Of a stretch of DNA of 64,000 nt, positions 38,344 to 47,662 are shown piece after piece. The notes beneath the pieces are model-generated. The model was not told the DNA's origin. It was given only the letters and a program-made list of their open reading frames with translations, and did no database searches. This DNA comes from Aquabacterium soli. Its GTDB lineage: Bacteria; Pseudomonadota; Gammaproteobacteria; Burkholderiales; Burkholderiaceae_C. The translations under genes were made by a program, and so were the position numbers. Location: positions 248,001 through 312,000 of the forward strand of contig NZ_RSED01000002.1 in assembly GCF_003933735.1 (NCBI RefSeq). Direction: 5' to 3'. Within the stretch, counting starts at the first letter, position 1. Every line of letters starts with the position of its first letter.

Positions 38344-38349
38344 GATAAT
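38344..38349 (+). promoter_or_regulatory. -10-like hexamer directly before the DNA glycosylase gene
   Basis: GATAAT six bases before the ATG at 38356. With normal spacing the RNA would begin at the A of the start codon. There is no ribosome site. Confidence 0.4.
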
Positions 38350-38355
38350 GCCCAG

Positions 38356-38937
38356 ATGCCCCGAGCCAAGCCACTTCCTCTGCCCATGTGTCCCACGGAC
38401 ACCGTCGAGCCCGCCCCACTGCAGGGGCTCGGCCCCATCATCTCTCCGAGCACCACGTTGATCGTGCTGGGCAGTTTTCCCGGCGCGGCCTCGCTCAGGG
38501 CGCAGCAGTACTACGCACACCCGCGCAATTTCTTCTGGCCCATCGTGTCGGCCCTGTGGGGGCTGGAAGGTGATGCCGCGCTGCAGCATAGACCTTATGC
38601 TGAACGCGTGGCCGAGGCCCGCTCGCGCGGGCTGGGCATCTGGGATGTCTATGCCAGCTGCCTGCGGGAAGGCAGTCTGGACAGTGCCATCGAGCAGGCC
38701 GAATTGAACACCCTGGATCGCTTGCGCGAATGGGCACCTGGGTTGAAGGGCATTGCCCACAACGGGGGAGAGTCGGCCCGGCACATGAAGATCACGCAGA
38801 CGCTGGGATTGCCTGTGGTGAAGCTGCCATCGACCAGTCCTGCCAATGCATCGTGGTCGTTCGAACGCAAGCTGGCGGCCTGGCGTGAAGCATTCACTCA
38901 GTTTGGGCTGGACACGGCCAGCCCGCGCACCGACTGA
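38356..38937 (+). CDS. DNA-deoxyinosine (hypoxanthine-DNA) glycosylase-like
   Basis: A 193-residue uracil-DNA-glycosylase-superfamily protein. IVLGSFPGAASLRAQQYYAHPRNFFWPIV is the catalytic-side motif of the hypoxanthine-DNA glycosylases (TIGR04274-like; the N in HPRNFFW). GIWDVYASCLREGSLDSAI and LPSTSPANA complete the DNA-binding face. It would remove deaminated bases in base-excision repair. I chose ATG 38356; 38386 is possible. It is convergent with a lipoprotein gene 18 bases away. Confidence 0.85.
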   Translation: MPRAKPLPLPMCPTDTVEPAPLQGLGPIISPSTTLIVLGSFPGAASLRAQQYYAHPRNFFWPIVSALWGLEGDAALQHRPYAERVAEARSRGLGIWDVYASCLREGSLDSAIEQAELNTLDRLREWAPGLKGIAHNGGESARHMKITQTLGLPVVKLPSTSPANASWSFERKLAAWREAFTQFGLDTASPRTD

Positions 38938-38955
38938 TGCTGGACAGCCTGCTGC

Positions 38956-39465
38956 TCAGTTGGCCAGATAGGCCTTGACCTTGGGGTCCTTCAGTATGTC
39001 GATCACCCCCAATGCCAGCGTTCCATTCAGCACACGCCACATGTCCGATGGGCTGCCTTGACTGACGCGGACCGTTGTCTCGGCGCCATCTCCCAATTTC
39101 ACATTCACCTGCATGGAAGACGTGAAGTGGAATGCGTGCTGAACAGCCGCCAACTGAACCACCTTGACTTGCAGAACCTTCTTCTTGTCCCGTCCGATCA
39201 CTTTGCCGTGGATGGCTATTTCCTTGTTCAACTGCATCACCAGATGGTCCGTGACTGTCTTGTAGTCACCGGTCCAATCTGCCGCCCCGGAGAAGAATTT
39301 CCTCTGTTCCTGATCAGTTTGGATGTTCTGGACCAGGACGCTGCCGTTGACGTCAAAGTTCGGAATTCTCTCCGCTGAGATCACATACTCTTGCGGCACG
39401 TAGTTCACCGTCCCGCAACCGGCCAAAAGAATCGCCGCGCAAACAACCACGACCACTTTGATCAC
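38956..39465 (-). CDS. Putative lipoprotein of unknown function
   Basis: A 169-residue protein from a GTG start with AGGGG 6 bases upstream; the first residues MIKVVVVVCAAILLAGC are then a standard lipoprotein signal with lipobox LAGC. The mature part is a predicted beta-rich domain without motifs I recognise. Base composition is clearly lower in GC than neighbouring genes, with many A/T-ending codons, which suggests recent acquisition. It has its own promoter-like sequence. Confidence 0.72.
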   Translation of the reverse strand: MIKVVVVVCAAILLAGCGTVNYVPQEYVISAERIPNFDVNGSVLVQNIQTDQEQRKFFSGAADWTGDYKTVTDHLVMQLNKEIAIHGKVIGRDKKKVLQVKVVQLAAVQHAFHFTSSMQVNVKLGDGAETTVRVSQGSPSDMWRVLNGTLALGVIDILKDPKVKAYLAN

Positions 39466-39502
39466 AAGAAACCCCTGATAAATGAATGATGACCTTCTCA
39501 TT

Positions 39503-39531
39503 ATTCCTGAAATGCGCCGGGGCCCCGTCAA
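39503..39531 (-). promoter_or_regulatory. Candidate promoter of the lipoprotein gene
   Basis: On the minus strand TTGACG (39531-39526), 17 bases, AGGAAT (39508-39503). The -35 is five of six to consensus and the -10 is weak. It ends about 38 bases before the GTG start. Confidence 0.4.
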
Positions 39532-39585
39532 GGACATCAACGGGACATGCCGCGGCAACCATGCCAGCGAGTGGCCGGACGATAC

Positions 39586-40443
39586 TCAGCGCATGCTCGC
39601 GAGCAGCAACTTGAGTTTTGGCAACACAGAGCAAGCGTTTTCTGCAGTGACCTTTCGGACTTTGCCCAGATCCCACCCGCGCAATTCCGCCATGGTTTCG
39701 GCGATACGTGGCAACTGTGCCGGCTCATTGCGGCTGCGTTCGCCCTGAGCTCGCGCTTCAGCCGTCTTGTACAGCCAGTGCGGAGGAATGTCGGGCGAGT
39801 CTGTCTCCAACACGAGGCGGTCCTCAGGCAGCCAGGCAGCAATGCGTCGGATCTGCAAAGCGCGGTCGAAGGTCATGGCCCCCCCGAAACCCAGACAAAA
39901 GCCCAGTTCGACAAAGGCCTCGGCCTGCTGCTCACTGCCGTTGAAGGCATGGGCAATACCGCCTGGCACTGCCCTGCCCTCGGCCTTCATGCGCCGCAGG
40001 TGCTTGAGCAGTTGATCGGCCGTGCGGCGCACGTGCAGGATCACGGGCAGGCCCGCCTCTTGCGCCACCGCCAGTTGGGCCGCGTACAGGACATCCTGCT
40101 TTTCGCGGCTGGCCTCGTCCTGGATCTCGGGCACGAAACCATCCAGGCCTATTTCGCCCACCGCCACCAGGCGCGGGTCATCGCGCCAGCGTTGCAGGGC
40201 ATCGCGCAGACGCTCGGGCGCATCGGTGCCCACCTTGTGGATGAACAAGGGGTGGCTGCCCAAGGCATACGCGCCATCGCAATCTATGGCGGCCTGGCGC
40301 GCCGCTTCAAAGGTCGAGGGCATCACCGACACCACCACCTGCCGCACGCCCGCCTCGCGGGCACGGGCGATCACCGCCGCCCGGTCCGGGTCGAACTCGG
40401 GGGCGTCGAGGTGGCTGTGGGTGTCGATCCAGAAGTCGGCCAT
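39586..40443 (-). CDS. tatD: TatD family deoxyribonuclease/hydrolase
   Basis: A 285-residue TIM-barrel metal hydrolase. Metal-site motifs: WIDTHSHLDAPEF at the N-terminus, AVGEIGLDGF, PVILHVRRT, GIAHAFNGS and the closing LETDSPDIPP. The family has DNase activity in E. coli and is linked to DNA damage handling. It lies 64 bases after lolD on the same strand, an order seen in related genomes. Confidence 0.92.
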   Translation of the reverse strand: MADFWIDTHSHLDAPEFDPDRAAVIARAREAGVRQVVVSVMPSTFEAARQAAIDCDGAYALGSHPLFIHKVGTDAPERLRDALQRWRDDPRLVAVGEIGLDGFVPEIQDEASREKQDVLYAAQLAVAQEAGLPVILHVRRTADQLLKHLRRMKAEGRAVPGGIAHAFNGSEQQAEAFVELGFCLGFGGAMTFDRALQIRRIAAWLPEDRLVLETDSPDIPPHWLYKTAEARAQGERSRNEPAQLPRIAETMAELRGWDLGKVRKVTAENACSVLPKLKLLLASMR

Positions 40444-40507
40444 GGCTTACATGATGCCTCGGGCACGCGCCCACCTGCGCGCGCAGGGGCAAGCCGGATG
40501 GCCGCGT

Positions 40508-41189
<682 letters not shown>

Positions 41190-41197
<8 letters not shown>

Positions 41198-42443
41198 AGC
41201 GCAAAGCTTCGGCAGGCTGCACGCGGCTGGCGCGCCAGCTGGGGTAGATAGTGGCAGCCAGCGAGAGCACCAGCGACAGCACCGCGATGGGAACGATGTC
41301 GGCCGATTGCGGCTCGCTGGGCATCTTGCTGATCAGGTAGATGCTGCCGGGCAGGAAGTGCACGCCCAGCAGGCGTTCGATGAAAGGCACGATCACATCG
41401 ATGTTGAAGGCCACCAGCAGCCCCAGGCCCAGGCCCGAGAGCGTGCCCATGATGCCGGACAGCGCACCCTGCACCATGAAGATCGCCATCACCGAACCAG
41501 GGCTGGCGCCCAAGGTGCGCAGGATGGCGATGTCGGCGCGCTTGTCGGTTACCGTCATCACCAGGGTGGAGACCAGGTTGAACGCGGCCACGGCCACGAT
41601 CAGCGTCAGGATGATGAACATCATGCGCTTTTCCACCTGCACGGCGTCGAACCAGTTGCGGTTGGTGTGGGTCCAGTCGCGCACCACGATGTCCGGGCCC
41701 AGCGAATCGGCCAGCTCGTTGCCGACCACGCGCGCGGTCTGCGCGTCCTTGAGCTTGAGCTGCACGCCGGTGGGCCCGCCGGTGCGGAACAGCCGGGCCG
41801 CATCGTCCATGTGCACCATGACCAGGCCGCTGTCGTACTCATAGTGGCCGGCTTCGAAGGTGCCCACGATGGTCATCTGCTTGAGGCGCGGCACCACGCC
41901 GGCCGGCGTGACCTGGCCACTGGGCGCCACCAGCGTGACCGGATCGCCCACCTGCACGCCCATGCTGCGGGCCAGCTCGCCGCCCATGACCACGCCCCAA
42001 CCGCCGGGCTGCAGCTTGTTCAGCACGGGTTGCAGGCTGCGCGCCAGCGGGGTGACCTGGGCCTCCTGGGCCGGATCGATGCCGCGCACCAGCACGCCGC
42101 GCATGTCCTCGCCCCGGGCGATCAGGGCCTGGGCCGGAACGAAGGGGGCGGCACCGACCACGGCGGGGTTCTTGCGGGCCTGGTCGGCCAGCACGTGCCA
42201 ATCGGTCAGCGGCGCACCACGTGAATCGAACAATTCAACGTGGGCGACCACCGAGAGCATGCGGTCACGCACCTCTTTCTGGAAACCGTTCATCACCGAC
42301 AGCACGATGATCAGCGCCGCCACGCCCAGGGCGATGCCGATCACGGACACGCCCGAGATGAAAGAGATGAATCCGTTGCGCCGGGCGCTGCGCCCGGCCC
42401 GCGTGTAGCGCCAGCCGATGCGCCATTCATAGGGAAGCTTCAT
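41190..42443 (-). CDS. lolC: Lipoprotein-releasing permease LolC/E
   Basis: A 417-residue inner-membrane protein with one helix near residues 28-50, a large periplasmic domain (about 50-270) and three C-terminal helices: the MacB/FtsX layout of LolC and LolE. The first-helix region ([32 protein letters not shown]) is diagnostic. A single permease gene with lolD implies a LolF-like homodimer or a second copy elsewhere. It is divergent from the RpfE-like gene across about 35 bases. Confidence 0.93.
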
Positions 42444-42464
42444 GGTGTGCGCAGTGTACTCACT

Positions 42465-42470
42465 CGATAA
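42465..42470 (+). promoter_or_regulatory. -10-like hexamer before the RpfE-like gene
   Basis: GATAAT ends 8 bases before ATG 42479 and overlaps the earlier ATG at 42470, which is a reason to prefer the later start. No clear -35. Confidence 0.4.
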
Positions 42471-42478
42471 TGCCCCCT

Positions 42479-43555
42479 ATGCCCCAGCCTTGCGTTCCGA
42501 CAACCGATCTGATCCCGCCCCTGCCCTGCACCGCCGGGGCCGACCACCTGGTGATCCCCTGGGCCATCGGTCTTGCCGAGCCCCAAGGGGAGGCCCAGCA
42601 CGGGCTGGACATGGCCGACGCCCTCCCGGACCTGCCGGCACTGCACGGTTTGCTGGAACGACTAACCGAGCAGCACTGGTTGCGAGGCGATGAATACCAA
42701 CTGGCCGCGCCGCACGAGCGAGTTCTGGCCAGCACCGTGGGTTGGCCCGGAGGGGATGCCGTCGAGACCGGTACGGAGACTCCTCCCGCCCAAGCTCCTT
42801 GGGCCGCGCTGTGGGCTCACCAGGATGGTTTGTCGGCCAGCCCGGGAGAAGCCTGGGGCTTGATGACCCCCTCGCACTGGCTGATGGGACGCGATCACCT
42901 GACCTTGCTGCACCCCGAAGCACTGGCCCTGGGCGACATCGAATCACGCGCCTTGTTCGACGCCGTGCAGCCGCTGTTCGAAAGCGAGGGCTGGCAGATG
43001 ACCTGGGGCGCCCCATTGCGCTGGTACGTCAGGCATGAATCGCTGGCCGGCCTGCCCAGCGCCTCGTTGGACCGGGTGATCGGCCGCAACCCTGACCTGT
43101 GGATGCCCAACCACCCGCAAGTGCGCTTGCTGCGCCGCCTGCAAAACGAGGTGCAGATGCTGCTGTACCGACATCCGGTGAATGACGAACGCGAGTCGCG
43201 GCGCGCGCTGAGCGTGAATTCTTTCTGGCTCAGCGGCACAGGTGCGGCGCCATCGCCAGGCACAGGCTGGCCCACATGGCCAGTGCGTGTGGCCGATGCG
43301 CCCCATCAGGCCTTGCTGCTCGGCGACTTTCCCGCCTGGCAGGCGGCCTGGCAGGCCCTGGATGAGGGGCCGATGCGTGAACTCAGCTCGGCTCTGGAAG
43401 TGGGACGCCCCGTGCGCCTGACCTTGTGTGGCGAGCGACACGCCGTCACATTGTCCGCGCCAGACCAACGCCCAGGCTTGTGGACCACCATCCGTCGCGC
43501 ACTACCCTGGGGGAGAACACGCGCCTCCGCCGCCGCGCTGCTGCGCGAACTCTGA
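42479..43555 (+). CDS. RpfE-like protein next to recJ
   Basis: A 358-residue protein. It resembles the RpfE family (COG4255, often named as phosphoglycerate-mutase-like), which in Xanthomonas also lies beside recJ. Seen: HLVIPWAIG, the central segment GLMTPSHWLMGRDHLTLLHPEAL, and PQVRLLRRLQNEVQMLLYRHPVND. The reaction is unknown; Xanthomonas rpfE mutants are reported with altered extracellular enzymes and polysaccharide. It ends 19 bases before recJ. Confidence 0.72.
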   Translation: MPQPCVPTTDLIPPLPCTAGADHLVIPWAIGLAEPQGEAQHGLDMADALPDLPALHGLLERLTEQHWLRGDEYQLAAPHERVLASTVGWPGGDAVETGTETPPAQAPWAALWAHQDGLSASPGEAWGLMTPSHWLMGRDHLTLLHPEALALGDIESRALFDAVQPLFESEGWQMTWGAPLRWYVRHESLAGLPSASLDRVIGRNPDLWMPNHPQVRLLRRLQNEVQMLLYRHPVNDERESRRALSVNSFWLSGTGAAPSPGTGWPTWPVRVADAPHQALLLGDFPAWQAAWQALDEGPMRELSSALEVGRPVRLTLCGERHAVTLSAPDQRPGLWTTIRRALPWGRTRASAAALLREL

Positions 43556-43574
43556 TGCCCGATCGCTGCCCACC

Positions 43575-45305
43575 ATGAAGTTCATCGCCCGAGAGATTCC
43601 TCCCCGCCCCGCCTGGACGCTGGAGCAGGCCGGCACGCACCCCCTGCTCTCCCGCCTGCTGGCCGCCCGCGGCATCCGCACCGTGGACGACCTGGACGAC
43701 GCGCCCGGCAAGCTGCTGCCTCCCAGCGGGCTGCGGGGCATCGACACCGCCGCCACCCTGCTGGCCGATGCCATCGAGCAGGGCCGGCGCATCTGCATCG
43801 TGGCCGATTACGACTGCGACGGCGCCACCGCCTGTGCCACCGGCCTGCGCGGCCTGGCCCTGCTGGGCGCCGCACCGCATCAGCTGGGCTATGTGGTGCC
43901 TGACCGCGCCCTGCACGGCTACGGGCTGACCCCGCCCATCGTCGATCTGGTGCATGCCCGCCAGGCCGATGTGCTGGTGACCGTGGACAACGGCATGGCC
44001 AGCCACGAAGCCGTGGACAAGGCCCGCGCCCTGGGCATGCAGGTGCTGATCACCGACCACCACCTGCCCGTGGTGGACGCCCAGGGCCAGCCCAGCCTGC
44101 CCCGCGCCGATGCCATCGTGAACCCCAACCAGCCCGACTGCACCTTCGCCAGCAAGGCGCTGGTGGGCGTGGGCGTGATGTTCTATGTGCTGCTGGCCCT
44201 GCGGGCAGAGTTGCGCCGCCGCGGCCGCTTCGATGCGGCCAGCCAGCCCCGCATCGAAGCCCTGCTCGACCTGGTCGCCCTGGGCACCATCGCCGACGTG
44301 GGCCGACTGGACGACAACAACCGCCGCCTGGTGTCCCTGGGCCTCAGGCGCATCCGCGCCGGGCGCATGCAAGCCGGCCTGGCAGCGCTGTACCGCGCCG
44401 CCAACCGGGATCCATCGCGGGCCAGCGCACAGGATTTCGGCTTTGTGCTGGGCCCACGCATCAACGCCGCCGGCCGCCTGGCCGAGATGGGCGTGGGCAT
44501 CGAGTGCCTGATGACCGATGACCGGGGGCGTGCCGATGCCCTGGCCACCCAGCTCGACAGCATCAACCGCGATCGCCGCGAGGTGGAGGCCGGCATGCGC
44601 GACCAGGCCGAGATCACCCTGGACCGACTGCTGCTGGAAGGCACCACCGGTGAGGTCCCCGCGGCCCTGTCACTCTTCGACGAAGGCTTCCACGAGGGGG
44701 TGGTCGGCATCGTGGCCTCGCGACTGAAAGACCGCCTGCACCGCCCCACCTTCATCTTCGCGCGCGGGCAGGACGGCCTGCTCAAGGGCTCGGGCCGCTC
44801 GATCCCCGGCTTTCACCTGCGCGATGCGCTCGACCTGGTCAGCAAGCGCCACCCGGGCCTGCTGCACCGCTTCGGCGGCCATGCCATGGCGGCTGGCTGC
44901 ACCATCTCGCCCGACGACCACGAGCTGTTCAAGGCCGCCCTGCTGAGCGTGGCCGATGCCGGGCTGGACGCCGACCTGCTCTCACGCCGACTGCACACCG
45001 ATGGCGCGCTGGACGCGCAGTGGTACACAGCCGAGGTGGCCACCCTGATCGACCAGGCGGTGTGGGGCCCCGGCTTCGAGGCGCCGGTGTTCTGCGACAT
45101 GGTGGAGGTGGTCAACCAGCGCCTGGTGGGCGAGCGCCATCTCAAGCTCAGCCTGCGCGTGCAGGGCCAATTGCGTGACGGGATCTGGTTTGGGCGCAGC
45201 GAACCCCTGCCCGCGCGCACGCGCCTGGCGTTTCGCCTGTCACTGGACGAGTTCCAGGGACGGCAACGGGTTCAGATGGTGGTGGAAGGCGCGGAAACGG
45301 CCTGA
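43575..45305 (+). CDS. recJ: Single-strand-specific 5'-3' exonuclease RecJ
   Basis: A 576-residue DHH-family exonuclease of recombination and mismatch repair. Motifs in order: ADYDCDGATA (motif I), TVDNGMASHEA (II), ITDHHLP (III, the DHH), GVGVMFYVLLAL, LVALGTIADVGRL (IV), and the DHHA1 region GSGRSIPGFHLRDAL...HRFGGHAMAAGCT. I start at 43575 (MKFIAREIPPRPAW); upstream codons belong to the shadow of the preceding gene. The last 12 bases before flgN contain no terminator. Confidence 0.95.
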   Translation: MKFIAREIPPRPAWTLEQAGTHPLLSRLLAARGIRTVDDLDDAPGKLLPPSGLRGIDTAATLLADAIEQGRRICIVADYDCDGATACATGLRGLALLGAAPHQLGYVVPDRALHGYGLTPPIVDLVHARQADVLVTVDNGMASHEAVDKARALGMQVLITDHHLPVVDAQGQPSLPRADAIVNPNQPDCTFASKALVGVGVMFYVLLALRAELRRRGRFDAASQPRIEALLDLVALGTIADVGRLDDNNRRLVSLGLRRIRAGRMQAGLAALYRAANRDPSRASAQDFGFVLGPRINAAGRLAEMGVGIECLMTDDRGRADALATQLDSINRDRREVEAGMRDQAEITLDRLLLEGTTGEVPAALSLFDEGFHEGVVGIVASRLKDRLHRPTFIFARGQDGLLKGSGRSIPGFHLRDALDLVSKRHPGLLHRFGGHAMAAGCTISPDDHELFKAALLSVADAGLDADLLSRRLHTDGALDAQWYTAEVATLIDQAVWGPGFEAPVFCDMVEVVNQRLVGERHLKLSLRVQGQLRDGIWFGRSEPLPARTRLAFRLSLDEFQGRQRVQMVVEGAETA

Positions 45306-45317
45306 GGCCGGACGCGT

Positions 45318-45737
45318 TCAGGCCTTGTAGGCAGCGCGCATGGCGGCACCGGCGCCCGAGGCGGGCGGCTGCAGCGTGCCGTAGGTGGCTGCGCCCTGGC
45401 CAGGCTCTTCCGGGAACAGCACATTCAAGGTGCGGGACATCGAGGCGCCGGCATGGTGCACTGTGGCCTGCAGGCCCGTCACCCGGGTCTGGGCCAGCAT
45501 CAGCTTCTGCCGCATCGCGGGCGATAGCGGCTGCAAGCCCGTCTTTTTTGCCTGATGGAATGCCGCCAGGGCATCGGCCAGGCACTTGTGCAACGCCTGC
45601 GAGGCGCTGTCCAGTTGGACAGGGTTCTGCGAACGCAAGGCTTCATCCAACGCCTGCAAGCGGCCTTCGAGGGCCTCGGCGTGGCTCGACCACGGATCTT
45701 TCGGATCGTGGGAGGAAATGGCGATGCTGTCGCTCAA
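45318..45737 (-). CDS. flgN: Flagellar export chaperone FlgN-like protein
   Basis: A 139-residue, mostly helical protein with heptad-like leucines in the N-terminal half (AEALEGRLQALDEALRS) and a low-complexity C-terminus. FlgN sequences are weakly conserved, so the call depends on position: it directly follows flgM in flgA-flgM-flgN order, 40 bases downstream. FlgN carries FlgK and FlgL to the export gate, and both are encoded in this window. Confidence 0.72.
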   Translation of the reverse strand: MSDSIAISSHDPKDPWSSHAEALEGRLQALDEALRSQNPVQLDSASQALHKCLADALAAFHQAKKTGLQPLSPAMRQKLMLAQTRVTGLQATVHHAGASMSRTLNVLFPEEPGQGAATYGTLQPPASGAGAAMRAAYKA

Positions 45738-45777
45738 GTTGGACCTGCCTTCGGCCGAAGCCGTGGTGGAGAGCCGT

Positions 45778-46092
45778 TTACTGGCGGCTCAGGAGTTCTT
45801 TCGCGTTGGCAATCAGCTTGTCGGCGATCGCGTCCGGATTGACCTTGTAGGTGCCATCGTCGATGGCCTTCTTGATGCGGTCGACCTTGGCTGTATCGAA
45901 CGAGCCTTCCGTGCCCGCCGTGCTCAGGCCATTGGCAGCACCGGACAGGGTCACCTTGGCGCTGGCCTCTGGCCCGCCTTCGAGTGAACCGGTCTTGCCG
46001 GTGTTGGTGGCATTGGTGGCGGTTTCCGCACGATTGGCGGTGCTGGCACCGTTGACCGCCTTGTCTGCGCCGTTGTTTCCGATCTTCATCAT
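45778..46092 (-). CDS. flgM: Anti-sigma-28 factor FlgM
   Basis: A 104-residue protein, disordered and Thr/Asn/Ala-rich in the first 65 residues. The C-terminal FliA-binding helices are typical: DTAKVDRIKKAIDDGTYKVNPDAIADKLIANAKEL. FlgM holds FliA until it is exported through the finished hook. AAGGAG lies before tandem ATGs (46092, 46089). A FliA-type promoter is 43 bases upstream. Confidence 0.93.
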   Translation of the reverse strand: MMKIGNNGADKAVNGASTANRAETATNATNTGKTGSLEGGPEASAKVTLSGAANGLSTAGTEGSFDTAKVDRIKKAIDDGTYKVNPDAIADKLIANAKELLSRQ

Positions 46093-46134
46093 CTGCTCCT
46101 TGATCCCGGCATGCGCCAGGCCTTGACACCTGTC

Positions 46135-46161
46135 TTATCGTCCCAGGGGCGCGCGACTTTA
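46135..46161 (-). promoter_or_regulatory. FliA (sigma-28) promoter of flgM-flgN
   Basis: On the minus strand TAAAGTCG (46161-46154), 11 bases, GACGATAA (46142-46135). The consensus is TAAAGTTT-N11-GCCGATAA, so 13 of 16 positions match with exact spacing. The RNA would start near 46128, about 36 bases before flgM. Confidence 0.85.
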
Positions 46162-46177
46162 ATGCCAATGACCGAAT

Positions 46178-46195
46178 CCCCCGTGGTTGAGGGGG
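46178..46195 (-). other. Hairpin between flgA and flgM
   Basis: A ccccc/ggggg stem with an 8-base loop, 22 bases after the flgA stop and just before the flgM promoter. Without a T-run; it may mark the flgA mRNA end. Confidence 0.35.
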
Positions 46196-46216
46196 GTGCC
46201 TGCTGGATTTTTCGTA

Positions 46217-47068
46217 TCACAAAGTTACCTCCGCCCGGCGTTCCCCCACCGGGAGGCCGCACAGGACACGGCCACTGTCGATCCGTATCCTCGCACATCG
46301 GCCCTCGTCACCGTGGGACAGAGCGGTGCCTTCTGCCCCCACGGCAAATCCATTGCCCTTCACGGTCACCTTGACCGGCTCGCCCGCGGCGAACCAGCGG
46401 CGCAGCTTGATGTCGTCCTGACGCAGGCTCTCGCCCGGTTCCACATTGCGGATCAGCGTGCGGCCGGCCACCTCGGCCACGTCCGTCACAGCGGGCGACA
46501 GCGTTTCAGCCAGATCGACTTCCGCCATGCGGAAATCAGCTTCAGTGACCGTGGCGCCAGCCCGCAGCGGCCCCGTGGCCACCAGCGCGGGTGCCCACAC
46601 CTTGATGGTGACAGGCCAGTAGACATTCCAGCGAACCGGGCCCTGCTCGCAACGCAGGCCTACGCGCGAGCGGCCCCACAAGCGGGTGCCCTCGGGCAGG
46701 AATGCCCTCACCTTTTCACAAGGTGCAAGTTTGAGGCGGGGATCGAGCCGGCCCAGGATGACTTCCAGGCGCGGTTTGAAAGGCAGCGAGGCTTGTGCGC
46801 CTGTCGCGCCATTTGCGCCGGAGGCTGTGGCAGCTGGCGCGGCGGCTTCCTCTTCCGTCTTCGACTTGAGCAGTGCCTCCAGCTCATGCTGGAAGCCGGC
46901 CATCTCGGGCGAGGCGGCGGCTTGCGTGGGCGCGGGGGCGTTGCCCCAGTTCATGGACTGGGCGCGCGCCGGTTCCACCAGCGCCACGAGCATCGCGCAC
47001 AGCAGGGCCGGCAGCAGCCAGGCCACCGACAGGGCGGAAAGAGAGACGGGACGCAGGGACGCTTTCAT
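46217..47068 (-). CDS. flgA: P-ring assembly chaperone FlgA
   Basis: A 283-residue periplasmic protein. The signal peptide spans about residues 1-36 (ends PARAQS). The mature part has an Ala-rich stretch and the FlgA/SAF domain: WPVTIKVWAPALVATGPLRAGATVTEADFRMAEVDLAE, GRTLIRNVEPGESLRQDDIKLRRWF, and VTVKGNGFAVGAEGTAL. It helps FlgI form the P ring. The ribosome site is weak. It is divergent from flgB over 144 bases. Confidence 0.92.
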   Translation of the reverse strand: MKASLRPVSLSALSVAWLLPALLCAMLVALVEPARAQSMNWGNAPAPTQAAASPEMAGFQHELEALLKSKTEEEAAAPAATASGANGATGAQASLPFKPRLEVILGRLDPRLKLAPCEKVRAFLPEGTRLWGRSRVGLRCEQGPVRWNVYWPVTIKVWAPALVATGPLRAGATVTEADFRMAEVDLAETLSPAVTDVAEVAGRTLIRNVEPGESLRQDDIKLRRWFAAGEPVKVTVKGNGFAVGAEGTALSHGDEGRCARIRIDSGRVLCGLPVGERRAEVTL

Positions 47069-47114
47069 GGTGAGTGCGACTCTACGCCCCGCCCCGCCGG
47101 CCTGCTGCGCGAAT

Positions 47115-47130
47115 TGGCCGGTCTTGTGCC
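47115..47130 (+). promoter_or_regulatory. Weak sigma-54-like site upstream of flgB
   Basis: TGGC...TGCC with GG and GC exactly 10 bases apart as sigma-54 requires, but only about half of the extended consensus fits. It lies about 85 bases before flgB. Confidence 0.2.
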
Positions 47131-47212
47131 TTCTATTTCGGCTCATGTTTGGGGGCCTGCGGATTCACCATTCCGACGTGATTTTCCGAAGGTTGTTTTT
47201 CAAGGTGATGCC

Positions 47213-47650
47213 ATGCTGAACCGACTCACTGACAGCATTGATTTCCAGGCCCAGGCGCTGACCCTGCGCTCGGAGCGCCAGCGTCTGATCGCCAGCAACA
47301 TTGCCAATGCCGACACGCCGGGCTACACCGCGAAGGACTTCAAGTTCGCGGATGCGCTCAGCCAGGCCACAGGCCAGCGCTCGGCCGGCGCCAGTCCGTT
47401 GGCCATGCCCACCCTGCAGATGGCGACCGGCGCGGCCAACCACATGAACCGTGGCGGCTCACCAGCCGGTGCCGGCGCCAAGCCCGAACTGGGCTACGGC
47501 ACCGCCTCGATGAGCAGCCTGGACAACAACAGTGTCGACATGGACCGCGAACGCGCGAACTTCGCCGACAACACCGTGCGCTACGAAGCCACGCTGCGCT
47601 TCATCAATGGATCGATGAAGACCTTGACCACGGCCATCAACGGCCAGTGA
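47213..47650 (+). CDS. flgB: Flagellar proximal rod protein FlgB
   Basis: A 145-residue rod subunit, at the base of the flagellum. The rod-protein N-terminus IASNIANADTPGYTAKDF is near residue 28, and a terminal helix contains NFADNTVRYEATLRFINGSM. AAGGTG lies before the ATG. It opens flgBCDEFGHIJKL. Confidence 0.95.
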   Translation: MLNRLTDSIDFQAQALTLRSERQRLIASNIANADTPGYTAKDFKFADALSQATGQRSAGASPLAMPTLQMATGAANHMNRGGSPAGAGAKPELGYGTASMSSLDNNSVDMDRERANFADNTVRYEATLRFINGSMKTLTTAINGQ

Positions 47651-47662
47651 AGGAGTTGAGCC

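Noticed and set aside
45306..45317. prfB with its programmed frameshift after recJ
   Set aside because: In many genomes prfB follows recJ, but here flgN is convergent 12 bases away and no release-factor sequence is present.
47115..47130. A firm sigma-54 promoter for flgB
   Set aside because: Only the GG-N10-GC core fits. I list it at low confidence and do not build on it.
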